A stretch of DNA of 64,000 nt from Massilia sp. WG5. GTDB taxonomy: Bacteria > Pseudomonadota > Gammaproteobacteria > Burkholderiales > Burkholderiaceae_D. How positions within the stretch are numbered: position 1 is the stretch's first letter; each line of letters starts with the position of its first letter. The notes below the pieces were generated by a model. It had not been told where the DNA came from and did not search any database. It saw only the letters and a list, made by a program, of their open reading frames with translations. The stretch covers positions 1,736,001-1,800,000 of the forward strand of contig NZ_CP012640.2 in the NCBI RefSeq assembly GCF_001412595.2, written 5' to 3'. Positions 1 to 11,160 of the stretch are shown piece after piece. Both the position numbers and the translations under genes were made by a program.

Positions 1-1
1 G

Positions 2-712
2 CTGGTGATGGTCGGCCTGTGGGTCCGCAAGAAACTGCCCGAGACGCCGGAATTCGACCATGCCAAAGCGCAGGAACGCCAGGCGCCCAAGGCCAGGCCG
101 TTCAAGGAACTGTTCAGCACCAACCTGAAGGGCCTGGGTGTGGTCTTCTTCGTGGCGATCGGCTACAACGCCCTCAGCTATATCTTCAAGACCTTCTCGC
201 TGGCCTACCTGACCCAGTTCAAGGGCGTCTCGGCAAACGTCACCTCGCTGTCGGTCACGCTGGCGAGCCTGGTGGCGATCGTCGCCGTGCCGACCTTCGG
301 CTGGCTGTGCGACAAGTTCAGCAGCAAGAACCTGCTGGTCGTCGGCGGCATCCTGTCGGCCCTGTTCGCCTATCCCTTCATGGCGCTGCTGGACAGCGGC
401 CAGCATTCGATGATCTACCTGGCCCTGATCCTCGGCACCGGCGTGCTGGCGCCGATGATGTTCGCGCCCCAGGGTTCCTACCTCAGCCGCCAGTTCTCGG
501 TGCAGAGCCGCTCGACCGGGGTCGGCACGGCGCGCGAGATCGGGACCGCGATCGCCGGCGGCCTGGCGCCGCTGTGGGCGCTGTCGATGGTGGCGCAGTC
601 GAGCACGCATTCCACCACCGGGGTCGTGCTGATCCTGGCCGGTTCGGGCCTGATCCTGGCCCTTGCTTCGCTATGCGACCAGGGCTACCGCTTCAGCCGG
701 CATAAGAACTGA
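2..712 (+). CDS. MFS transporter, metabolite:H+ symporter type (3' part)
   Basis: The frame is open from the left edge of the window, so only the C-terminal part (about 236 residues) is present. It begins at the end of a transmembrane helix followed by a charged cytoplasmic loop (KKLPETPEF), then shows about six hydrophobic segments. The P-E-T-P-E-F loop and the helix content match the MHS branch of the major facilitator superfamily (ShiA, ProP and KgtP relatives), which import organic acids or zwitterions with protons. The substrate cannot be read from this fragment. The gene ends 20 bases inside the 3' end of the convergent chemoreceptor gene. No terminator was seen between them. Confidence 0.8.
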   Translation: MVMVGLWVRKKLPETPEFDHAKAQERQAPKARPFKELFSTNLKGLGVVFFVAIGYNALSYIFKTFSLAYLTQFKGVSANVTSLSVTLASLVAIVAVPTFGWLCDKFSSKNLLVVGGILSALFAYPFMALLDSGQHSMIYLALILGTGVLAPMMFAPQGSYLSRQFSVQSRSTGVGTAREIGTAIAGGLAPLWALSMVAQSSTHSTTGVVLILAGSGLILALASLCDQGYRFSRHKN

Positions 713-2309
713 GGGCGGGACGCACCACCGCCGGCGCCTTGCGCGCCGGCGCTGCCGGCTGGGCCGGCATGTCCTTCAGCTTGAAGATGCGCATCGCGTC
801 GGCCAGCTCGTCCGCCTGGTGCTGCAGGGTCTCGGAAGCCGCTGCGGCCTCTTCCACCAGCGAGGCGTTCTGCTGGGTGGTCTGGTCCATCTGGCTGACG
901 GCTTCGTTGATCTGCTCGATCCCGAGGGTCTGCTCGCGGGTCGCGGCGCTGATCTCACCCATGATGTCGGCCACCCGGCGGATGCTGTCCACGATCTCTT
1001 CCATCGTCGAGCCGGCCTGGGCCACCAGCACGCCGCCGGTTTCGACATTGCTGACCGAGGCGTCGATCAGGGCCTTGATTTCCTTGGCGGCGGCGGCGGA
1101 GCGCTGGGCCAGGTTGCGCACCTCGCCTGCGACCACGGCAAAGCCGCGGCCCTGTTCGCCGGCCCTGGCCGCTTCGACCGCGGCATTCAGCGCCAGGATA
1201 TTGGTCTGGAAGGCGATGCCGTCGATGACGCCGATGATGTCGACGATTTTCTTCGACGAGCTGTCGATCAGGCTCATCGTGTCGACCACCTGGCGCACCA
1301 CGGCGCCGCCCCTGGCCGCCACTTCGCTGGCCGAACCGGCGAGCTGGTTGGCCTGGCGCGCATTGTCCGAGGTCTGCTTGACCGTCGAGGTCAGCTCTTC
1401 CATCGACGACGCGGTCTCTTCCAGCGAACTGGCCTGCTGCTCGGTGCGCGACGACAGTTCGAGGTTGCCGGCAGCGATCTCGTCCGTCGCACGGGCGATG
1501 TTGCCGACGCCGTGGACCACGTTGTGCACCAGGTCGCGCAGCGAATGGTTCATCTCGCGCAGGGCTTCCAGCAATTGTCCCGCCTCGTCCTTCGAGGTGA
1601 CCTCGATCTCCCCGGTGAGGTCGCCCTTGGCCACGCGGCGCGCAACGCCGATGGCGGTTTCGAGCGGCTTGACGATGCTGCTGCGAAGCAGCCAGCCGCA
1701 GGCGACCACCAGCAGCACCAGCAGCACACTCAGGGCGGTCTGCATGCGCAGGCTGGCCTGCGCCGCCTGCTCGGCTCGCACGGCGCTGGCATCGATGGCC
1801 TGGCGCTGCATGTCGAGCAGGTCGCGCAACAGGGACTGGTATTTGTTCGAGGCCGGGATGAATTTCTCGTCGAGTACGCGATTGGCGGTCTCGACGTCGT
1901 TGGCTTCCTTGGCCTTGGTGACCGCGGCCTTCTGGACGTTGTAGTAATCGCGCGCATCGGCGATCTGCTGCAGCAGTTTTGCTTCTTCCGGCGAAGTCAG
2001 GAGTTCCTTCACCTTCTTCAGGATGGCGCCGGCTTCCTTGCTGCCGGTTGCCGAATCCGCGGCGAAGAAAGCGACCAGGCCGTTGTCGGCGCTTTTCGCG
2101 ATCGCCAGCGTACGGCGCGAACCGCCGTAGATGGTGCGGTACCAGTCGCTCACCAGTCTCTCCTTGGCGAGCGGCAGCGCCATCAAATCCCTTGTCGAGG
2201 CGGTAATCTTGTTCAACTGCCACAGGCCGACACCGGTAATGGCGATCGAGACGAATAAGACGATCGCGAAGACGACCGCAATCTTTTTGCCAATATTGAG
2301 GTTTTTCAT
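693..2309 (-). CDS. methyl-accepting chemotaxis protein
   Basis: A transmembrane chemoreceptor of 538 residues. It has an N-terminal membrane helix (about residues 9-30), a periplasmic four-helix-bundle ligand domain, a second membrane helix near 190-210, a HAMP linker, and the long cytoplasmic signalling coiled coil. The highly conserved hairpin tip ([19 protein letters not shown], then [10 protein letters not shown]) is intact, so coupling to CheA/CheW is expected. The C-terminal tail is rich in Ala and Pro and lacks a CheR-docking pentapeptide (NWETF type). I chose the ATG at 2309 (MKNLN), which puts Lys directly before the membrane helix; an in-frame ATG at 2318 adds three residues. The ligand is unknown. 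It is convergent with the transporter and divergent from the dehydrogenase operon. Confidence 0.93.
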   Translation of the reverse strand: MKNLNIGKKIAVVFAIVLFVSIAITGVGLWQLNKITASTRDLMALPLAKERLVSDWYRTIYGGSRRTLAIAKSADNGLVAFFAADSATGSKEAGAILKKVKELLTSPEEAKLLQQIADARDYYNVQKAAVTKAKEANDVETANRVLDEKFIPASNKYQSLLRDLLDMQRQAIDASAVRAEQAAQASLRMQTALSVLLVLLVVACGWLLRSSIVKPLETAIGVARRVAKGDLTGEIEVTSKDEAGQLLEALREMNHSLRDLVHNVVHGVGNIARATDEIAAGNLELSSRTEQQASSLEETASSMEELTSTVKQTSDNARQANQLAGSASEVAARGGAVVRQVVDTMSLIDSSSKKIVDIIGVIDGIAFQTNILALNAAVEAARAGEQGRGFAVVAGEVRNLAQRSAAAAKEIKALIDASVSNVETGGVLVAQAGSTMEEIVDSIRRVADIMGEISAATREQTLGIEQINEAVSQMDQTTQQNASLVEEAAAASETLQHQADELADAMRIFKLKDMPAQPAAPARKAPAVVRPALSSYAG

Positions 2310-2595
2310 TATTAACATTTACGCTGGTTTGAGGCGCGAAGCGTCGGCCCTGGGGCGAACTTATCCGCATGGAAGGCGTCAAATATGCCGCATGAATTTC
2401 TTTACGGCAACAAAAATAGAAGAACTGTCGGCATCTACGCAACAAACCGTATCCAAATTCCGACAAATCGGTTTATGATTGCCCCATGGAAATTTTGTTT
2501 CCACCGGCAATTGTGAAGTTCATATTTACAGCGAGGCATCGGTTCACTGGCGCCGGCGACTCAGCTCCCTTCCGTTTTCACAGGATTCACACAGC

Positions 2596-3345
2596 ATGAC
2601 CGACCCCACCCAATCGAAGCCGCGCCGCGACTTCCTGATCAAGTCATTCGTCGGCGCAGCCGGCGCAGCGACCGCCGCCCTGCCGCTCGCGGCGCAGGCG
2701 CAGGCCGCCGGCGGCCAGGCTGCCCCGGCGGCTTCCCCCGCCGCCGCAGCGGCCGCCGCCGATGCGCCGGCGGGCTATACCTGGCTGCGCCCCGGCGAGC
2801 AGGTCTTCGTCGAAGCCCTCGTCAACCACATGTGCCCTGCGGACAAGCACACCCCGAACGGGGTCGACATGGGCCTGAACATCTACTTCGACCGTGCGCT
2901 TGCCGGTAACTGGGGCCAGGGCGACCGTCTCTTCCTGCAGGGCCCGTTCAGGCAGGGCAGCGCCAACCAGGGCTACCAGCTGGCCATGACGCCCGCCGCC
3001 CTGTTCCGCGCAGGCACCGAAGGCCTGGACGAGTATTGCCAGGCCACGTACAAGAAATCCTTCGACGCCCTGCCGCCCGAGGCCAGGGAACAGCTGCTGA
3101 AGGACCTGCAAGCGGGCAAGATCGCACTGCCGAACGGCGTGCCGGCCAAGCCCTACTTCGCGCAGCTGCTGCAAATGTTCTACGAAGGCATGTTCGCCGA
3201 CCCAATCCACGGCGGAAACCGCGACAAGATGGCCTGGAAGATGATCGGCTACCCGGGCGTGAACACGACCAACAAACTGAATATCGTCAAGTTCAAGAAC
3301 AAGCCGTACCGCCCGCAGCCGCTCGGCATCGCGGACGTCAGCTGA
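2596..3345 (+). CDS. gluconate 2-dehydrogenase subunit 3 family protein (Tat small subunit)
   Basis: A small subunit of a membrane-associated FAD dehydrogenase, 249 residues. The N-terminus carries a twin-arginine signal (RRDFLIKSFVG, then an Ala-rich h-region), and the rest matches the gluconate_2-dh3 family (PF13618-like; for example PGEQVFVEALVNHMCPAD). Known small subunits of this kind act as Tat-exported escorts for a GMC flavoprotein that has no signal of its own, which fits the next gene. The start at 2596 was chosen because AGGA lies 10 bases upstream and because the Tat motif then sits 12 residues from the N-terminus; the frame is open further upstream. It is the first gene of a three-gene operon with the flavoprotein and cytochrome genes. 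Confidence 0.88.
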   Translation: MTDPTQSKPRRDFLIKSFVGAAGAATAALPLAAQAQAAGGQAAPAASPAAAAAAADAPAGYTWLRPGEQVFVEALVNHMCPADKHTPNGVDMGLNIYFDRALAGNWGQGDRLFLQGPFRQGSANQGYQLAMTPAALFRAGTEGLDEYCQATYKKSFDALPPEAREQLLKDLQAGKIALPNGVPAKPYFAQLLQMFYEGMFADPIHGGNRDKMAWKMIGYPGVNTTNKLNIVKFKNKPYRPQPLGIADVS

Positions 3346-3367
3346 AGCAAACATCAAGGCAAACGCA

Positions 3368-5137
3368 ATGAAAAAGATGAATGAAGTGGATGTCGTGCTG
3401 GTCGGCGCAGGCTGGACCGGCGGCATCCTGGGCAAGGAATTGTCGGAAGCGGGCATGACCGTGGTCTGCCTGGAGCGCGGCAGCCCGCAAACCTCGTCGG
3501 AAGATTTCACGGTGCCGCGCATGCGCGACGAACTGGCGCTGGGCATCCGCAACGGCATGATGGTCAACACGGTCGACCAGACCGAGACCATCCGCAACGA
3601 AGCCAAGGAAACCGCGCTGCCCTACCGCCGCCTCGGTTCCTACCTGATGGGCACCGGCGTCGGCGGCGCCTCGACCCACTGGAACGGCCACACCTGGCGC
3701 TGGACCGACGACGAGTTCAAGATCCGCTCGCGCTACGAGGAAAAGTACGGCAAGAAGTACATTCCGGAAGACATGACGATCCAGGACTGGGGCGTCACCT
3801 ACAAGGAACTTGAAAAGTACTACGACAAGTTCGAGAAGACCGCCGGGATCTCGGGCAAGGCGGGCAATATCAAGGGCAAGAAAATCGCTGGCGGCAACGT
3901 CTTCGAAGCGCCGCGTTCGAACGAGTATCCGCTGCCGCCGGTCGAGCAGACCCTGGCCGGCGAGATGTTCGAATCGACCGCGAAGAAGATGGGTTACCAC
4001 CCCTTCCCGCGCCCGACCGCGAACACCTCGCGCGCCTATACCAATCCGGACGGCGCCAAGTTCGGCGAATGCCAGTACTGCGGCCACTGCGAACGCTTCG
4101 GCTGCGAGTCGAACGCCAAGGGCGGCGCCCACATGACCGTGCTGCCGTTTGCGCAAAAGCAGAAGACCTTCGAGCTGCGCGCCAACGCCTGGGTCACCCG
4201 CATCGAGCGCGATGCGTCGGGCAGGAAGGCGACCGGCGTCACCTACATCAACCTGGTGAACGGCGAAGAAGTCTTCCAGCCGGCCAAGATGGTGGTGCTG
4301 ACTGCCTATGCGCTGAACAACGTGCACCTGATGCTGGTGTCGGGCATCGGCCAGGCCTATGATCCCGCCACCGGCAAGGGCCTGATCGGCAAGAACTACT
4401 GCTACCAGACCGGCGCCAGCGCCACGCTGTTCTTCGAAGACAAGCTGTTCCACCCCTATATGTCGTCCGGCGGCACCAGCACCCTGATCGACGACTTCAA
4501 CGCGAACTGGGACTTCGACCGTACGCCCTTCGGCTTCATCGGCGGCTCCATCATCGGCACCGTGCAGTACGGCGGCCGGCCGATCCAGTGGCACCCGGTC
4601 CCGGCCGGCACGCCGGCCTGGGGCAGCAAGTGGAAGGACGAGGCCGCCAAATGGTACGAGCGCGCGATGAACATCGGCGCGGCCGGCAGCGTGATGCCGA
4701 ACCGCGGCAACTTCCTCGACCTCGATCCGACCTACCGCAACCGCCTGGGCATGCCGCTGATGCGCATGACCTTCGACTACAAGGACAACGAGCGCAAGCT
4801 GTCGGCGCACTCCGCCGAGATCATCAACAGGATCGCGCAGGCCATGAACCCGACCCACCTGACCCCGGCGAAGCCGCGCAACTCGTGGAACTCGACCGTG
4901 TACCAGAGCACCCACAACACGGGCGGCACCATCATGGGCACGAACCCCGGCAACTCGGTCACCAACAAGTACGGCCAGGTGTGGGAGGTCGACAACCTGT
5001 TCATCATGGGCGCCTCGCTGTTCCCGCATAATTCGGCCTACAACCCGACCGCGCCGGTGGGCGCGATCGCCTACATGGCGGCCGATATCATCAAGAACGT
5101 CTACGTCAAGAATCCAGGAAAACTCATCGATGCCTAA
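3368..5137 (+). CDS. GMC family FAD-dependent oxidoreductase (gluconate/sugar dehydrogenase-type large subunit)
   Basis: The catalytic flavoprotein, 589 residues. The N-terminal FAD-binding fold has GAGWTGG at residues 13-19. A Cys cluster, C235-Q-Y-C238-G-H-C241 with C246, lies where FAD-glucose, gluconate and fructose dehydrogenases carry a [3Fe-4S] centre. The C-terminal GMC region has the conserved His in STHNTGG and the NPTAPVGA FAD-closing motif. It has no signal peptide and is probably exported by hitch-hiking with the Tat small subunit encoded 22 bases upstream. The substrate (gluconate, another sugar acid, sugar or alcohol) cannot be decided from sequence. Its 3' end overlaps the cytochrome gene by 8 bases, indicating translational coupling. 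Confidence 0.9.
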   Translation: MKKMNEVDVVLVGAGWTGGILGKELSEAGMTVVCLERGSPQTSSEDFTVPRMRDELALGIRNGMMVNTVDQTETIRNEAKETALPYRRLGSYLMGTGVGGASTHWNGHTWRWTDDEFKIRSRYEEKYGKKYIPEDMTIQDWGVTYKELEKYYDKFEKTAGISGKAGNIKGKKIAGGNVFEAPRSNEYPLPPVEQTLAGEMFESTAKKMGYHPFPRPTANTSRAYTNPDGAKFGECQYCGHCERFGCESNAKGGAHMTVLPFAQKQKTFELRANAWVTRIERDASGRKATGVTYINLVNGEEVFQPAKMVVLTAYALNNVHLMLVSGIGQAYDPATGKGLIGKNYCYQTGASATLFFEDKLFHPYMSSGGTSTLIDDFNANWDFDRTPFGFIGGSIIGTVQYGGRPIQWHPVPAGTPAWGSKWKDEAAKWYERAMNIGAAGSVMPNRGNFLDLDPTYRNRLGMPLMRMTFDYKDNERKLSAHSAEIINRIAQAMNPTHLTPAKPRNSWNSTVYQSTHNTGGTIMGTNPGNSVTNKYGQVWEVDNLFIMGASLFPHNSAYNPTAPVGAIAYMAADIIKNVYVKNPGKLIDA

Positions 5138-5504
5138 GTTCGTCAACTCGTCTGCAATCGCGTTCGCGGCCCTCGCCGCCCTCTCCTTCCACGCCCAGGC
5201 CGCCGACGAGCTCGGCAAGAAGACCTTCGAAACCTGCGCCGCCTGCCATTCGCTGAAGGCCGGCGAAAACGGCGTCGGTCCCAGCCTGCACAACATCGTC
5301 GGCCGCACGGCCGGCCTTGAACCGGGCTTCCGCTTCTCGGGTCCGATGAAGCGCAGCGGCATTACCTGGGACGAGAAGAGCCTAGCCGAATTCCTGCATG
5401 CGCCGCAGGAAAAGGTGCCGGGCAACCGCATGCCGTTCTCGGGCGTGCCGGACGACGCGGCGCTGAAGGCGGTGGTGCAGTATCTGGCGACGGCTGGCAA
5501 GTAA
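5130..5504 (+). CDS. class I c-type cytochrome (monoheme), dehydrogenase electron acceptor
   Basis: A 124-residue periplasmic cytochrome c. It has a Sec signal peptide cleaved after AQA (about residue 24), a single heme site C36-A-A-C39-H40, and a likely axial Met101 in NRMPFSGV, as in cytochrome c550/c2-type proteins. It probably takes electrons from the GMC flavoprotein and passes them to the respiratory chain. Characterised gluconate/FAD-glucose dehydrogenases usually use a much larger triheme cytochrome, so a monoheme partner is a variant arrangement. Its start lies within the last codons of the flavoprotein gene. Confidence 0.92.
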   Translation: MPKFVNSSAIAFAALAALSFHAQAADELGKKTFETCAACHSLKAGENGVGPSLHNIVGRTAGLEPGFRFSGPMKRSGITWDEKSLAEFLHAPQEKVPGNRMPFSGVPDDAALKAVVQYLATAGK

Positions 5505-5530
5505 GGCCAAGACGTCGTCCCGCGCCACCA

Positions 5531-5632
5531 ACGTCGTCCCCGCGCAGGCGGGGACCCAAGTTCGTTGCAGGCCACGATCATCTGCTAACAGTATTCACGC
5601 AAACTTGGGTTCCCGCCTCCGCGGGAACGACG
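5531..5632. repeat. family A palindromic repeat, copy 1 (complete inverted pair)
   Basis: Two hairpin units, 5537-5554 (TCCCCGCGCAGGCGGGGA) and 5610-5627 (TTCCCGCCTCCGCGGGAA), are arranged as an outer inverted repeat of about 30 bases that includes ACCCAAGTT and AACTTGGGT. About 45 bases lie between the arms. It sits between convergent genes. Related copies occur at 15251, 28576, 30126 and 46306. The unit resembles REP/BIME and neisserial dRS3-type elements. Confidence 0.85.
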
Positions 5633-5643
5633 GGTCAACAATA

Positions 5644-5675
5644 AAAAGGGCGGTCCCTCACGGAACCGCCCTTTT
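5644..5675. terminator. bidirectional rho-independent terminator
   Basis: An 11-bp perfect stem (AAAAGGGCGGT at 5644-5654 with ACCGCCCTTTT at 5665-5675) and a 10-base loop. T runs follow in both directions. It lies between the convergent cytochrome c gene (+) and phosphoribosyltransferase gene (-), so it can end both transcripts. Confidence 0.9.
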
Positions 5676-5719
5676 CTTTCGTTCGCACTTCACCCGCACA
5701 CGCGCGCGGGTAAGCGAAA

Positions 5720-6262
5720 TCAGTTCTTCTCGAACTTCTTCAGCCACGCCGACAGCTGGTGCGGGCGCAGGCCGTCGTAGTCTTCGAACGGCTGGTGGAT
5801 CCACGGGTTGTGCGGCAGGTCCTGCAGGTGGTAGTCCGGCACCAGCGACGAGGTGCCCTTGACCCAGATGACCGCCGAGCGCACTTCGGTGACGGCTTCG
5901 TAGTTGGTCTTCAGGTGCTCGCGCACCTTCTGCAGGGTGACGCCGGAATCGGCCAGGTCATCGACCAGCAGGATCTTGCCGGCCAGCGGGCCCTTGGTCA
6001 TCGTCATGTACTTGGCGATGTCCAGGTCGCCCTGCTTGGTGCCGGCTTCTTCACGGTAGGAGCTGGTCGACAGGATCGCCAGCGGCACGTCGAAGATGCG
6101 GGAGATCGCGTCGCCCGGGCGCACGCCGCCGCGCGCGAGGCACAGCACCATGTCGAACTTCCAGTTCGATTCGTAGACTTTCAGCGCCAGGCGCTCGACC
6201 AGGCGGTTGTACTCGTCCCAGGAGACCCACAGGTCCTTGTCGGTCGATGCAGGAGTATTCAC
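5720..6262 (-). CDS. phosphoribosyltransferase domain protein (purine salvage type)
   Basis: A cytoplasmic PRTase of 180 residues. The PRPP-binding loop ILLVDDLADSGVTL is canonical, and LCLARGGVRPGD is a typical pyrophosphate-loop region. It belongs to the COG2236-like group related to hypoxanthine/xanthine-guanine phosphoribosyltransferases; the exact base is unknown. The start is GTG at 6262, 6 bases after a good AAGGAA; the open frame upstream is not homologous. It lies 61 bases downstream of purA in the same direction, which supports a role in purine salvage. Confidence 0.85.
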   Translation of the reverse strand: MNTPASTDKDLWVSWDEYNRLVERLALKVYESNWKFDMVLCLARGGVRPGDAISRIFDVPLAILSTSSYREEAGTKQGDLDIAKYMTMTKGPLAGKILLVDDLADSGVTLQKVREHLKTNYEAVTEVRSAVIWVKGTSSLVPDYHLQDLPHNPWIHQPFEDYDGLRPHQLSAWLKKFEKN

Positions 6263-6323
6263 TTTCAAATTCCTTTTTGCCGGGCTTCGCAAACCTTGGT
6301 CTTCGAAGCCCTTCTTATTAATA

Positions 6324-7637
<1,314 letters not shown>

Positions 7638-8792
7638 TTAACCTAAGTTTTTTAGAATCCAATTTCCCTGTTCGAGGACGAGCACGCGGTCGCACTCGAA
7701 CTCGTCCTGTACATTCTCGTGACCCGGCATGGACTGGATCACGACTTCGCCTGCCTTGCGCAGGTCAGCGATTTTTTCGCGCAGCTCGGGGGCGTTGCCC
7801 CACGGCGCACGGATGGCATGCTTGCGGTCGGCGGTCGGCAGCAGCCGCGCCAGTTCGCGCAGGTCGAGCGAGAAGCCGGTTGCCGGACGCGCGCGTCCGA
7901 AGGCTTCGCCGACGTGGTCGTAGCGCCCGCCGCGGGCGACGGCGTTCGGCAGGCCCGGCACATAGAGCGCGAACATGGCGCCGCTCTCGTACTGGTAGCC
8001 GCGCAGGTCGGCCAGGTCGATCGCCACTTCGGCGCGGCCGATGGCGCAGGCCGCCAGCGCGGCCAGTTCGCCCAGTGCACGGGAGATGCCCGGCAGCGCC
8101 GGCAGCACTTCCCTGGCGCGCGCCAGCACGTCGACGTCGCCGTAGAGGTTCGGCAGCGCCATCAGGGCGGCGCGGGTGCCTGCCGCGTAATGGATGGAAG
8201 CCTCGTCCAGGCCCGGCATGTCCTTCGACTTCAGCAGGCCGTGCAGCAGCTGCTCGTCGCGCTTGGCGGCCGGGTCTTCGGCCAGGATCGCGCGCAGCAC
8301 GCCGGCGTGCGACAGGTCCAGGCGCGGCTGCTCGAAGCCGGCCAGGGCCAGCGAGGCCAGCGCCAGTTCCTGGATCTCGGCGTCGGCTTCGAGGCCGGCG
8401 TGGCCGTAGATTTCGGCGCCGATCTGGAGCTGCTCGCGGGTCGCGTGCAGGCCCGACGGGCGGGTGTGCAGCACGGTGCCGGCATAGCACAGGCGGGTGA
8501 CGGTGTCGCGGTTCAGCAGGTGGGCGTCGATACGGGCGACCTGGGTGGTCATGTCGGCGCGCAGGCCAAGCAGGCGGCCGCTCATCGAATCGACCAGCTT
8601 GAAGGTCTTGGAGTCGGTATCCTGCCCCGCGCCGGCCAGCAGCGACTCGACGTACTCGAGCATCGGCGGCATCACCAGCTCATACCCGTAGGTGCGGAAG
8701 GTGTCGAGCATCAGGCGGCGCAGTTCCTCGATCTTGCGCGCTTCGGACGGCAAGACGTCGGCGATATTCTCGGGCAATAGCCAGGTAGGCAT
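7638..8792 (-). CDS. hisZ: ATP phosphoribosyltransferase regulatory subunit HisZ
   Basis: A paralogue of class II histidyl-tRNA synthetase that lacks tRNA charging. It forms the hetero-octameric, histidine-feedback-regulated ATP phosphoribosyltransferase with short-form HisG. The protein is 384 residues. It has the class II synthetase-like core ([21 protein letters not shown], and [14 protein letters not shown] as motif 2) and a degenerate C-terminal histidine-binding region. The start is ATG 8792; an in-frame TTG at 8798 is less likely. No his biosynthetic gene is nearby; linkage to purA and hflKC is typical of Burkholderiales. A true HisS is encoded separately at 16037-17383. Confidence 0.93.
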   Translation of the reverse strand: MPTWLLPENIADVLPSEARKIEELRRLMLDTFRTYGYELVMPPMLEYVESLLAGAGQDTDSKTFKLVDSMSGRLLGLRADMTTQVARIDAHLLNRDTVTRLCYAGTVLHTRPSGLHATREQLQIGAEIYGHAGLEADAEIQELALASLALAGFEQPRLDLSHAGVLRAILAEDPAAKRDEQLLHGLLKSKDMPGLDEASIHYAAGTRAALMALPNLYGDVDVLARAREVLPALPGISRALGELAALAACAIGRAEVAIDLADLRGYQYESGAMFALYVPGLPNAVARGGRYDHVGEAFGRARPATGFSLDLRELARLLPTADRKHAIRAPWGNAPELREKIADLRKAGEVVIQSMPGHENVQDEFECDRVLVLEQGNWILKNLG

Positions 8793-8944
8793 GGGCAAAG
8801 CGAAAGGGAGTTGTTAAAGATTGAGCAACGGAATGCGCGGCTTTGCACGCGTATTCTGCGCCGAATCGACGATTTTAACCGAAAACCGGCCGGGATTGGC
8901 GCAGAAGTTGCGGGGCAGGCACACGGCGCCCGCCCCTAAAGTGC

Positions 8945-9835
8945 TTATTTGCCCGTTCCCGGGCTCTTGAAGTACTTGAAGAAATCCGAATTCGAATCCA
9001 GCACCAGCACGTCGCTGCGGCTCTTGAAGGTCGCGCGATAGGCTTCCAGCGAACGGTAGAAGCGGTAGAACTCGGGGTTCTTGCCGAAGGACTGGGCGTA
9101 GATCTGGGCCGCTTTCGCATCGCCCTCGCCCTTGATGGTCTCGGCGTCGCGGAAGCCTTCGGCCAGGATCACGCTGCGCTGGCGCTCGGCGTCGGCGCGG
9201 ATGCCTTCGGCCTCGGCTTCGCCGGTCGAGCGCGTCTCGCTGGCCACGCGCAGGCGCTCGGCCTTCATGCGCTCGATCACCGCATTGTTCACCTGGGCGG
9301 TGAAGTCGACGCGTTTCACGCGCACGTCGACGATCTCGACGCCGAGCTGGCGGCTGGCGGCAGCGACCCGTTCACGCACGCCGGCGGCCAGCTGCTGGCG
9401 CTGCCCCGAGAGCACGTCGGCCACCTTGCGCGCGCCGATCTCGGCATTCATCGCAAGCTGCACGGCCTGGGCCACGCGCTCGGCGCCGCGGTCGGCGCTT
9501 CCCTGTCCGCCGCTGCCGCCGATCGCCATCAGGTACTGGCGCGGATCATTGATGCGCCATTTGACGAAGGCGTCGACCAGCAGGTCCTTCTTCTCCGCCG
9601 TGACGAAGCGCTCGCCGTCGGCGGTGTCGAGGGTCTGCAGGCGCTTGTCGAGGTAGACCACGTTCTGGAACGGCGGCGGCAGCTTGAAATGCAGGCCGGG
9701 CTCCTTGATCACCTCGCGCAGTTCGCCGAGCGCATAGACGACGGCGTAGCGGTTCTGGTCGACCACGAACATGCTCGAGGACACCAGCGCCAGGACGATG
9801 GCCGCCCCGATCACGATCGAAAGCAGGCGGCGCAT
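8945..9835 (-). CDS. hflC: protease modulator HflC
   Basis: An SPFH/band-7 protein of 296 residues. It has an N-terminal signal anchor (about residues 4-25) and a large periplasmic SPFH domain (VVDQNRYAVVYALGELREV...GLHFKLPPPFQNVVYLDKR). It assembles with HflK into the large membrane cage around FtsH and modulates its proteolysis. Its start ATG shares one base with the hflK stop (TGATG), so the two are translationally coupled. The small DUF2065 gene often found between hflC and hisZ in this group is absent; the 150 bases downstream show no gene. Confidence 0.96.
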   Translation of the reverse strand: MRRLLSIVIGAAIVLALVSSSMFVVDQNRYAVVYALGELREVIKEPGLHFKLPPPFQNVVYLDKRLQTLDTADGERFVTAEKKDLLVDAFVKWRINDPRQYLMAIGGSGGQGSADRGAERVAQAVQLAMNAEIGARKVADVLSGQRQQLAAGVRERVAAASRQLGVEIVDVRVKRVDFTAQVNNAVIERMKAERLRVASETRSTGEAEAEGIRADAERQRSVILAEGFRDAETIKGEGDAKAAQIYAQSFGKNPEFYRFYRSLEAYRATFKSRSDVLVLDSNSDFFKYFKSPGTGK

Positions 9836-11157
9836 CAGCGGGTCTCCCGTTCACGCGACGAATCGCGGCTGCGCGGATCGACCTTGCGCACCGACTCCGG
9901 CTGCGGATGCTGGTCCGGGGCCGGCGCGGCCTGTGCCTGCGGCTGGTTCTGCTGGTTCTGCTGCGGGTTCGCCGACTGGTTCTGCTGCGGCTGGTTCTGC
10001 GGCTGGCCGGCCTGCGGTCCCTGCGGGGCCGGCATGACGGGACCGGAACGGCTGCCGATCGCCGCCTCGTTGGCCAGCGACTGGTTCAGCATGCGGTCGA
10101 GCGGCAAATAGATCTGGTTCGAGGTCTTGGCGTCGATCATGACCTTGCTGGTGCTGGAGAAGATCTGCTGCATGGTGTCCAGGTACATGCGGTCGCGGGT
10201 GACGGCCGGCGCTTTCGCATATTCGGCCACGACCTGGTTGAAGCGGGCGGCATTGCCTTCCGCGGTGTTCACGACCGTCGCGCGATAGGCTTCGGCGTCC
10301 TGTTTCTGGCGCTCCGCCTTGCCCTTCGCCTGCGGGATGATGTCGTCGGCATAGGCCTGCGCTTCGCTGCGCGCTCTAGCCCGTTCTTCCTGGGCCTTGA
10401 CGGTTTCCTCGAAGGCGCCGGCGATCTGCTCGGGCGCGGCCAGCGACTGCACGGTCACGCCGGTGACGGCGGCGCCGAGCTTGTAGCTGTCGACCATCTT
10501 CTGGATCATGCCCTGCGCTTCGCCGGCCAGCTGGTCGCGGTTTTCGGCCAGCAGCGCATCCATCTTCGCGCGGCCGACCAGTTCGCGCACCACGGTCTCG
10601 GCGGCGTCGCGCACGGTCTCGACCTGCTCGCGGTTGTTGAACACCCAGGCGACCGGGTCCTTGATCTTGTACTGCACCGAGAACTGGACGTCGACGATGT
10701 TCTCGTCCGCGGTCAGCATCAGCGCTTCGTTCGGCTGCTTGTTGCGCACGTTCGCGCGGTAGCCGATCTCGGCGGTCTGGACCTGGCTGACATTGACCGT
10801 CTCATGGGCCTGGAACGGGGCCGGCCAGCGCCAGTTGAAGCCGGCGCCGGTCTTGTGCGAGAGCTGGCCGAAGGTGGTGACGAGACCGACCTGCCCTTCC
10901 GGCACGATGAAGGCGCCGCTGGCGAGCCAGATCAGGAACAGGATCGCGCCGACCACCGACGCGGTGACGCCGACCCCGCGCGCATCCGGGCGGTAGCCGC
11001 CGCCGTCGCCGCGCTTGCCGAACAGGCGGTTCAGGCGCTGGTTGAAGTCACGCCAGAGCTGGTCGAGGTCGGGCGGGCCGTCGTTGCCGGAGCCTTTGCC
11101 CTGCTGGGCCTTGGGATCTTCAGGTTTGTGTCCCCAGCGGGGGTCGTGCAGTGACAT
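9835..11157 (-). CDS. hflK: FtsH protease activity modulator HflK
   Basis: Partner of HflC in the membrane SPFH complex that binds FtsH; 440 residues. It has a Gly/Pro-rich cytoplasmic N-terminus (HKPEDPKAQQGKG), one membrane helix (about 68-88), an SPFH domain (FIVPEGQVGLVTTFGQLSHKTGAGFNW), a long helical region, and a Gln/Pro/Asn-rich C-terminal tail. The tail is low complexity, as in other HflK proteins. It starts 3 bases after the hflX stop and overlaps hflC by one base, in the order hfq-hflX-hflK-hflC. Confidence 0.96.
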   Translation of the reverse strand: MSLHDPRWGHKPEDPKAQQGKGSGNDGPPDLDQLWRDFNQRLNRLFGKRGDGGGYRPDARGVGVTASVVGAILFLIWLASGAFIVPEGQVGLVTTFGQLSHKTGAGFNWRWPAPFQAHETVNVSQVQTAEIGYRANVRNKQPNEALMLTADENIVDVQFSVQYKIKDPVAWVFNNREQVETVRDAAETVVRELVGRAKMDALLAENRDQLAGEAQGMIQKMVDSYKLGAAVTGVTVQSLAAPEQIAGAFEETVKAQEERARARSEAQAYADDIIPQAKGKAERQKQDAEAYRATVVNTAEGNAARFNQVVAEYAKAPAVTRDRMYLDTMQQIFSSTSKVMIDAKTSNQIYLPLDRMLNQSLANEAAIGSRSGPVMPAPQGPQAGQPQNQPQQNQSANPQQNQQNQPQAQAAPAPDQHPQPESVRKVDPRSRDSSRERETR

Positions 11158-11160
11158 AGG

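Noticed and set aside
3338..5581. 747-residue minus-strand open frame opposite the GMC oxidoreductase
   Set aside because: Antisense shadow; the plus strand carries the FAD motif, Cys cluster and GMC signature.
8799..8944. Possible small DUF2065 gene between hflC and hisZ
   Set aside because: Expected from gene order in the group, but no frame here encodes the short two-helix membrane protein.
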